The notes under the pieces were generated by a model that worked only from the letters and a program-made list of their open reading frames with translations, did no database searches and was not told the origin of the DNA. DNA of 10,037 nucleotides from Holophagaceae bacterium UBA1801 (lineage in GTDB: Bacteria > Acidobacteriota > Holophagae > Holophagales > Holophagaceae), in assembly GCA_002319925.1 (NCBI GenBank), contig DCFP01000157.1:12912-22948 (forward strand), read 5' to 3'. Below, piece after piece: positions 5,806 to 10,037 of this stretch (within the stretch, counting starts at the first letter, position 1; every line of letters begins with the position of its first letter). The position numbers and the translations under genes were made by a program.

Positions 5806-6768
5806 CTAGTTAACCGGCCACTGGGGTTCGCGGCCCTCCAGAACGGCGATGACATCTTCCGCCACCAGGCTCATCCGGCGCATGGCTTCCTCGGTATGGG
5901 CCGACATGTGAGGACTGCCCACGAAGTTCCGGTGCCGGAAGAGCGGGTGATCCGAGGGTGCGGGCTCTTCCTCGAAGACATCACTGCCAGCGCCCGCGAT
6001 CCATCCCTCTTCAAGGGCTTCAAGAACTGCTCTTTCATCCCAGAGCGGGCCACGACCGAGATTCACGAGGTAGGCCGTGGGTTTCATCATCCGGAGCTGT
6101 TCCCGGCCAATGAGGTGCCGCGTCTCGTCCGTAAGCGGCACATTGAGCGAGACATAGTCGGCCGCTCTTAACAACTCTTCCGGCGAAACGGCGCGGGCGC
6201 CGAGTGATCGCTCCACTTCCTGCGGCGCCGCAACTCGATCCGCATAGAGGACGGGCATGGCAAAGCCATGGTGACAGATCCTCGCCACATTCCGCCCAAT
6301 GCGCCCGAAGCCGATCACGCCGAGGGTCTTCCCGCGGAGTTCCCGGCCGATGTAGGTGTGCCGCACCTGCCACTGACCGGCTCGCAGGGCCTGATCCGCT
6401 TCCAGCATGCGCTTCGACAGGATCAAGGCCATGCCCACGAAGTGCTCGGCCACGGATTCGCAATTCCCTTCCGGCGTGTAGACCACCCGGACTCCCCGCT
6501 CCGCCGCGGCTTGCAGATCAATGGTCTCGAGTCCAACCCCATGCCGGCCGATGACCTTGAGCCTTGGCGCGGCCTCCATGATGCGCCGGCTGATCGATCC
6601 CGTGTTCCGAATCACGATGGCGTCCACATCATGTACGAGCGGAAGGATCGAAGCCTCTTCCACGGAGGGCGCCAAGATCACCTCTCCGAATTCGCGAAGC
6701 AGTGTCGTCCCGGCCTCGTGCATGGGTTCGTACATCAGGATTCGCGGAGTGGGTCTGCCCGTCGTCAT
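5806..6768 (-). CDS. D-isomer-specific 2-hydroxyacid dehydrogenase (phosphoglycerate dehydrogenase-like)
   Basis: The 320-residue NAD(P)-dependent oxidoreductase has the standard two-domain fold. Numbering here is from an in-frame GTG at 6777; subtract 3 for the ATG start. GFGRIG (156-161) is the Rossmann glycine motif, and Asp180 in YADR suggests NAD preference. NLGRGPLWDE (239-248) supplies catalytic Arg242. FEEEP (268-272) supplies Glu271 and GSPH (287-290) supplies His290, so the Arg/Glu/His set is complete. There is no C-terminal ACT domain, so it resembles short SerA-type or other hydroxyacid enzymes. The substrate is open: 3-phosphoglycerate, glyoxylate/hydroxypyruvate and others are possible. 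I chose the ATG at 6768 because a weak GTGGG precedes it; the GTG has no ribosome site. It lies 63 nt after spoVR and 44 nt before the PAP2-like gene on the same strand. The family is certain; its role in this cluster is not. Confidence 0.9.
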   Translation of the reverse strand: MTTGRPTPRILMYEPMHEAGTTLLREFGEVILAPSVEEASILPLVHDVDAIVIRNTGSISRRIMEAAPRLKVIGRHGVGLETIDLQAAAERGVRVVYTPEGNCESVAEHFVGMALILSKRMLEADQALRAGQWQVRHTYIGRELRGKTLGVIGFGRIGRNVARICHHGFAMPVLYADRVAAPQEVERSLGARAVSPEELLRAADYVSLNVPLTDETRHLIGREQLRMMKPTAYLVNLGRGPLWDERAVLEALEEGWIAGAGSDVFEEEPAPSDHPLFRHRNFVGSPHMSAHTEEAMRRMSLVAEDVIAVLEGREPQWPVN

Positions 6769-6831
6769 GATGCCCACGGAATAACACAGCGCCGCGGAGA
6801 TGGGAATCGAATTACAGTGCTGACGGAAGTT

Positions 6832-8358
6832 TCACGCCTGACTGCCGATGGGTTTCTGGGCCTTCTTCTCGGCCAGGAGCTTGATGGCTCCGGCCGAGGT
6901 CTGCTCCTCCAGGCGAACCGTGAAGCCCCAGAGGTAGGCCAGGTATTCCAGTACCGACTCGTAGTCTTCGGCCAGCGGGCGCCGCTGATAGCTGAAGTAG
7001 CGCAGCGTCAGAGACCGGTCTCCCCGCAGATCCACGTTCCAGACCTGGATGTTCGGCTCGCGGCTGCCCAGATTGTAGTGGTCGGCCAGAAGCTGCCTCA
7101 GATCCCGGTAGCCCCGCTCATCGTGGATGGCGTTGATGCGCAGCTTGGGGCGGTCATCATCGTCCAGCACCGCGAAGAGCCGGAAGTCCCGCATCAGCTT
7201 GGGGGAGAGATACTGGGCGATGAAGCTCTCGTCCTTGTAGTTGTTCATGGCCATGAACAGGGTCTCGCGCCAATCCGAACCCGCGAGTTCGGGGAACCAC
7301 TGGCGGTCCTCATCGGTGGGATGCTCGCAGATCCTCCGCAGGTCGCGCCACAGGGCGAAGCCCAGGGCATAGGGGTTCACGCCGGAATAGTACTGGCTGT
7401 TGTAGGGGGGCTGCTGGACCACGTTCGTGTGGGAGTGCAGGAACTCGAACATGAAGCCGTCGCTCAACAGCCCCTCGTCGTAGAGGTGGTTCAGGATCGT
7501 GTAGTGCCAGAAGGTGGCCCAGCCTTCGTTCATGACCTGGGTCTGGCGCTGGGGATGGAAGTACTGGGCGATCTTGCGGACGATGCGGATGACCTCGCGG
7601 TGCCAGGGCTCCAGGAGGGGCGCGTTCTTCTCCAGGAAGTAAAGAAGATTCTCTTCCGGCTCCTTGGGAAACCTCTGCACTGTTGCCGACGTTCCCTTCT
7701 CCGATTTGGCGGGGACGGTGCGCCAGAGGTGATTGACCTGTGACTGCAGGTAGTCCGCCCGCTCCTTCTGCCGCGATCGCTCCTTGGCCAAGGACAGCTG
7801 TGGTGCCCGCTTGTAGCGGTCGACTCCCAGGTTCATGAGGGCATGGCAGGCGTCCAACAACTGCTCGACGGCTTCCTGGCCGTAACGCTCTTCGCACTCG
7901 GCGATGTAGTTCCGCGCGAAGACGAGGTAGTCGATGATGGCATCGGCGGAGGTCCACTGCACGAACAGGTGATTGCCTTTGAAGAAGGAATTGTGCCCGT
8001 AGGCCGCGTGGGCGATGACCAGCGCCTGCATGGTCAGCGTGTTCTCTTCCATGAGGTAGGCGATGCACGGGTTGGAGTTGATCACGATCTCGTAGGCCAG
8101 CCCCATCTGCCCGCGCCGGTAGCGGTTCTCCGTGGCGAGGAAGTGCTTGCCGAAGGACCAGTGGTGGTAGTTCACCGGCATGCCGATGGAGGCGTAGGCA
8201 TCCATCATCTGCTCGGCGCTGATGATCTCCAGCTGGTGGGGATAGCAGTCCAGGCCGAAGTGCTTGGCGGCGCGGCCGATCTCGGCATCGTAGTCCTCGA
8301 TGGATTCGAAGCTCCATTCGGAACCGGTGGGAAGGGGATCGTGGGATTTCCGGGCCAT
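6832..8358 (-). CDS. spoVR: SpoVR family protein (YcgB-like)
   Basis: The 508-residue product is the usual length for the family (E. coli YcgB is about 510). Near-invariant SpoVR blocks are visible: GMPVNYHHWSFGKHF (59-73), RRGQMGLAYEIVINSNPCIA (81-100), AHAAYGHNSFFKGN (116-129), GVDRYKR (178-184), VMNEGWATFWHYTI (275-288), HTNVVQQP (310-317) and NPYALGF (328-334). SpoVR was named for a role in Bacillus spore cortex formation; in non-sporulating bacteria it is a stress-associated cytoplasmic protein of unknown biochemistry. The clustered His/Glu residues in these blocks suggest, without proof, a metal site. Its ATG overlaps the yeaH stop by one base (TGATG), with AGGAAG just upstream, so translation is probably coupled. 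It is the third gene of the prkA-yeaH-spoVR set. Confidence 0.97.
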   Translation of the reverse strand: MARKSHDPLPTGSEWSFESIEDYDAEIGRAAKHFGLDCYPHQLEIISAEQMMDAYASIGMPVNYHHWSFGKHFLATENRYRRGQMGLAYEIVINSNPCIAYLMEENTLTMQALVIAHAAYGHNSFFKGNHLFVQWTSADAIIDYLVFARNYIAECEERYGQEAVEQLLDACHALMNLGVDRYKRAPQLSLAKERSRQKERADYLQSQVNHLWRTVPAKSEKGTSATVQRFPKEPEENLLYFLEKNAPLLEPWHREVIRIVRKIAQYFHPQRQTQVMNEGWATFWHYTILNHLYDEGLLSDGFMFEFLHSHTNVVQQPPYNSQYYSGVNPYALGFALWRDLRRICEHPTDEDRQWFPELAGSDWRETLFMAMNNYKDESFIAQYLSPKLMRDFRLFAVLDDDDRPKLRINAIHDERGYRDLRQLLADHYNLGSREPNIQVWNVDLRGDRSLTLRYFSYQRRPLAEDYESVLEYLAYLWGFTVRLEEQTSAGAIKLLAEKKAQKPIGSQA

Positions 8359-9617
8359 CAGACGCGCTTCCTGAAGAGTTCGTGGAACACAGGGTAGATG
8401 TCCTTGTGGTTCGCGATGCGCTGCACGGCGAAAACACCGGGATGCGCCGTTTGAACCTTCTGGTATTCCTCCCAGAGGTTCTGGGGCTGCGCGGCGATCT
8501 CGATGTAAGCGAAGTACTGCAGCAGGGGAATGAGGTGCTGGTCCAGGAGCTTGGAACAGACTGGAGAATCCTCCTGCCAGTTATCGCCGTCCGAAGCCTG
8601 GGCGCCGTAGATGTTCCAGAGACTGCTCGGGTAGCGGGTCTCGATGATCTTTCGCATCAATTTCAAGGCGCTGGAGACGATGGTTCCGCCGGTCTCCCGG
8701 GAATGGAAGAACACATCCTCGTCCACCTCTTCCGCGGAGGTGTGGTGCCGGATGAAGACCACCTCGATGCGCTCGTAGTTGCGGGTCAGGAACAGGTAGA
8801 GCAGCGCAAAGAAGCGCTTGGCGGTGTTCTTTTTCTCTTCGTCCATGGACCCCGAGACATCCAGGAGGCAGAACATCACGGCCTGGGTGCTGGGCTGGGG
8901 AATGCGGACGTGGTAGTTGTAACGCAGATCGAAGGAGTCGATGAAAGGCATCTCACCGAGCCGCGCACGGTGGAGGGTAATCTCCTTGCGGATCCGCTTG
9001 ACCTCCGGGTCCTCCTCGTTCCGCTCCCGGAGGAGATGTTCCAGTTGGAATTCCAGATCCCGCACCTTGGCATGATGGGATCCACCCACCGCCACGCGGC
9101 GCCCGGCGGCACCCCGCATGGTGCGCGGCAGGTTCATGTTGGCGGGCACGCCAGTTTGGGTGTAGCCCGCGCGCCTGCGCCGGTGGTCCACGATCTGCGC
9201 CAGGTGGCGCTTCACGAGATTGGGCAGGGCCAGATCCTCGAAAAAGATCTCCAGGAACTCTTCCCGCGTCAGGGTGAACACGAAGTTGTCCAGGCCTTCT
9301 CCATCGGGGCTGGCATGGGAGCCCATGCCCTCTCCCCCGCCCTGGGGCCGGTCCAGCTCCTCACCCACGGTGAAGCGGTCATTGCCGGTGTGAATCAGGT
9401 CCCGCACGCCGCCGGAGCCATGGCTGAACCGCGGTTCGGCGATCTCCCTGCCCGGAATGCTGATCTTCTTTTCGTCGTCCAGGTCCTTGATGCCACTGCG
9501 ATTGATGACCTCGCCCACCGCCTTCTTGATCAGCGTGTTGAAACGCTTGAGGAAGCGGCTGCGATTGACCGAACTCTTGTTCTTGCTGTCGAACCTCCGG
9601 TCGATGATGTGGGTCAT
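8358..9617 (-). CDS. yeaH: YeaH/DUF444 protein with VWA-like domain (UPF0229)
   Basis: The 419-residue product is close to E. coli YeaH (about 427). The N-terminus MTHIIDRRFDSKNKS and the following basic helix (RSRFLKRFNTLIKKAV, 19-34) are typical. A Gly-rich linker (91-108) precedes the middle region. From about 245 a von Willebrand A-like fold carries a MIDAS-type metal site: DVSGSMDE (253-260; Asp253, Ser255, Ser257), Thr312 in TGGT, and Asp343 in SDGDN. YeaH is the partner of the kinase PrkA/YeaG in E. coli, where the pair is linked to nitrogen starvation and stationary-phase stress. A strong GGGGAGG lies 5 nt before the ATG. It starts 19 nt after the prkA stop and overlaps spoVR by one base, a tight operon. 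The family call is very secure; the molecular role is known only in outline. Confidence 0.97.
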   Translation of the reverse strand: MTHIIDRRFDSKNKSSVNRSRFLKRFNTLIKKAVGEVINRSGIKDLDDEKKISIPGREIAEPRFSHGSGGVRDLIHTGNDRFTVGEELDRPQGGGEGMGSHASPDGEGLDNFVFTLTREEFLEIFFEDLALPNLVKRHLAQIVDHRRRRAGYTQTGVPANMNLPRTMRGAAGRRVAVGGSHHAKVRDLEFQLEHLLRERNEEDPEVKRIRKEITLHRARLGEMPFIDSFDLRYNYHVRIPQPSTQAVMFCLLDVSGSMDEEKKNTAKRFFALLYLFLTRNYERIEVVFIRHHTSAEEVDEDVFFHSRETGGTIVSSALKLMRKIIETRYPSSLWNIYGAQASDGDNWQEDSPVCSKLLDQHLIPLLQYFAYIEIAAQPQNLWEEYQKVQTAHPGVFAVQRIANHKDIYPVFHELFRKRV

Positions 9618-9636
9618 GGCACCTCCCCGGGCGGAA

Positions 9637-10037
9637 TCAAGAGGACTTCCGAACCCTCATGTACCACTCGCACAACAGCCTCACCTGCCGCTCCGTATAA
9701 CCCTTGGTGGTCATGCGGTTCAGGAAATCCTGGTGCTTCTGCTGCTCTTCCGTGCTGGCCTTGGTGCTGAAGGAGATCACCGGCAGCAGTTCCTCGGTGT
9801 TGGAGAACATCTTCTTCTCGATGACGGTCCTCAGCTTCTCGTACGAAGTCCAGAGCGGGTTCTTGCCACCGTGCTTGGCCCGGGCCCGCAGGACGAAGTT
9901 GACGATCTCGTTGCGGAAGTCCTTGGGGTTCGAAATGCCCGCGGGCTTTTCGATCTTCTCCAGCTCCTCGTTGAGGGCGCCGCGATCAAGGATCTCACCG
10001 GTGTTCGGGTCCCGGAACTCCTGGTCCTGGATCCAGA
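9637..10037 (-). CDS. prkA: PrkA (YeaG) serine protein kinase, C-terminal part only
   Basis: The reverse strand reads open from the right window edge to a TGA at 9637-9639, giving the last 132 residues of a protein usually about 640 long. The visible part is the PrkA kinase-like domain. Stretches such as LNEELEKIEKPAGISNPKDF, FVLRARAKHGGKNP, VIEKKMFSNTEELLPVISF and GYTERQVRLL, with the ending WYMRVRKSS, closely match my memory of the E. coli YeaG C-terminus. The AAA+ ATPase domain and any promoter lie outside the window. PrkA is a cytoplasmic Ser/Thr kinase with an AAA+ module, linked to stress adaptation and, in Bacillus, sporulation. It is the first gene of the visible prkA-yeaH-spoVR operon. 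Confidence 0.96.
   Translation of the reverse strand, partial: WIQDQEFRDPNTGEILDRGALNEELEKIEKPAGISNPKDFRNEIVNFVLRARAKHGGKNPLWTSYEKLRTVIEKKMFSNTEELLPVISFSTKASTEEQQKHQDFLNRMTTKGYTERQVRLLCEWYMRVRKSS

Noticed and set aside
6268..7743. A 491-codon plus-strand open frame spanning spoVR and the dehydrogenase gene
   Set aside because: It crosses two well-supported genes and an intergenic gap on the other strand, and resembles no family I know. It is a codon-bias shadow.
8382..9770. A 462-codon open frame on the plus strand antisense to yeaH and the end of prkA
   Set aside because: It is the complement of two securely identified conserved genes, and its translation has no recognisable motifs. Long antisense frames are expected from strong third-position GC bias.

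Overview
The window holds nine genes, two of them cut by its edges, and no mobile element, CRISPR array, tRNA or rRNA that I can recognise. It is GC-rich with strong third-position GC bias, which throws up many long antisense open frames. An exported DUF6515-like protein and a candidate lipoprotein suggest a diderm bacterium. The prkA-yeaH-spoVR block occurs in many Gram-negative lineages. My best guess is Acidobacteriota, class Holophagae (Geothrix-like), but that is an impression, not something the sequence proves.

Layout. Positions 1-1048 (minus) hold the N-terminal 349 residues of RmuC, running off the left edge. A divergent intergenic region (1049-1267) with inverted repeats and a candidate promoter leads into two small plus-strand envelope genes: a Tyr/Gly-rich DUF6515-like secreted protein (1268-1903) and a His-rich putative lipoprotein (2077-2307). 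A hairpin and a perfect TATAAT hexamer precede a large plus-strand gene (2498-5113) encoding an 871-residue PlsC acyltransferase / acyl carrier protein / AMP-forming acyl ligase fusion. It ends back to back with a minus-strand six-helix membrane protein of the sphingomyelin-synthase-like PAP2 branch (5114-5761).

The rest is one minus-strand run, probably read right to left as prkA (C-terminal 132 residues only), yeaH/DUF444, spoVR, a D-2-hydroxyacid dehydrogenase and the PAP2-like gene. The first three are tightly spaced (19-nt gap, then a 1-nt stop/start overlap) and form the conserved stress-linked serine kinase / VWA protein / SpoVR module. The dehydrogenase and PAP2-like gene follow with gaps of 63 and 44 nt.

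How the genes may work together: the fusion ligase and the PAP2-like enzyme both look like lipid-modifying enzymes acting at the inner membrane (acyl remodelling and headgroup transfer or hydrolysis). Their convergent, zero-gap arrangement couples their 3' ends. The kinase module is a separate functional unit. The most unusual item is the ligase fusion, which carries its own carrier protein and departs from canonical PlsC acceptor-site motifs. I see no clear evidence of an entirely new multi-gene system.
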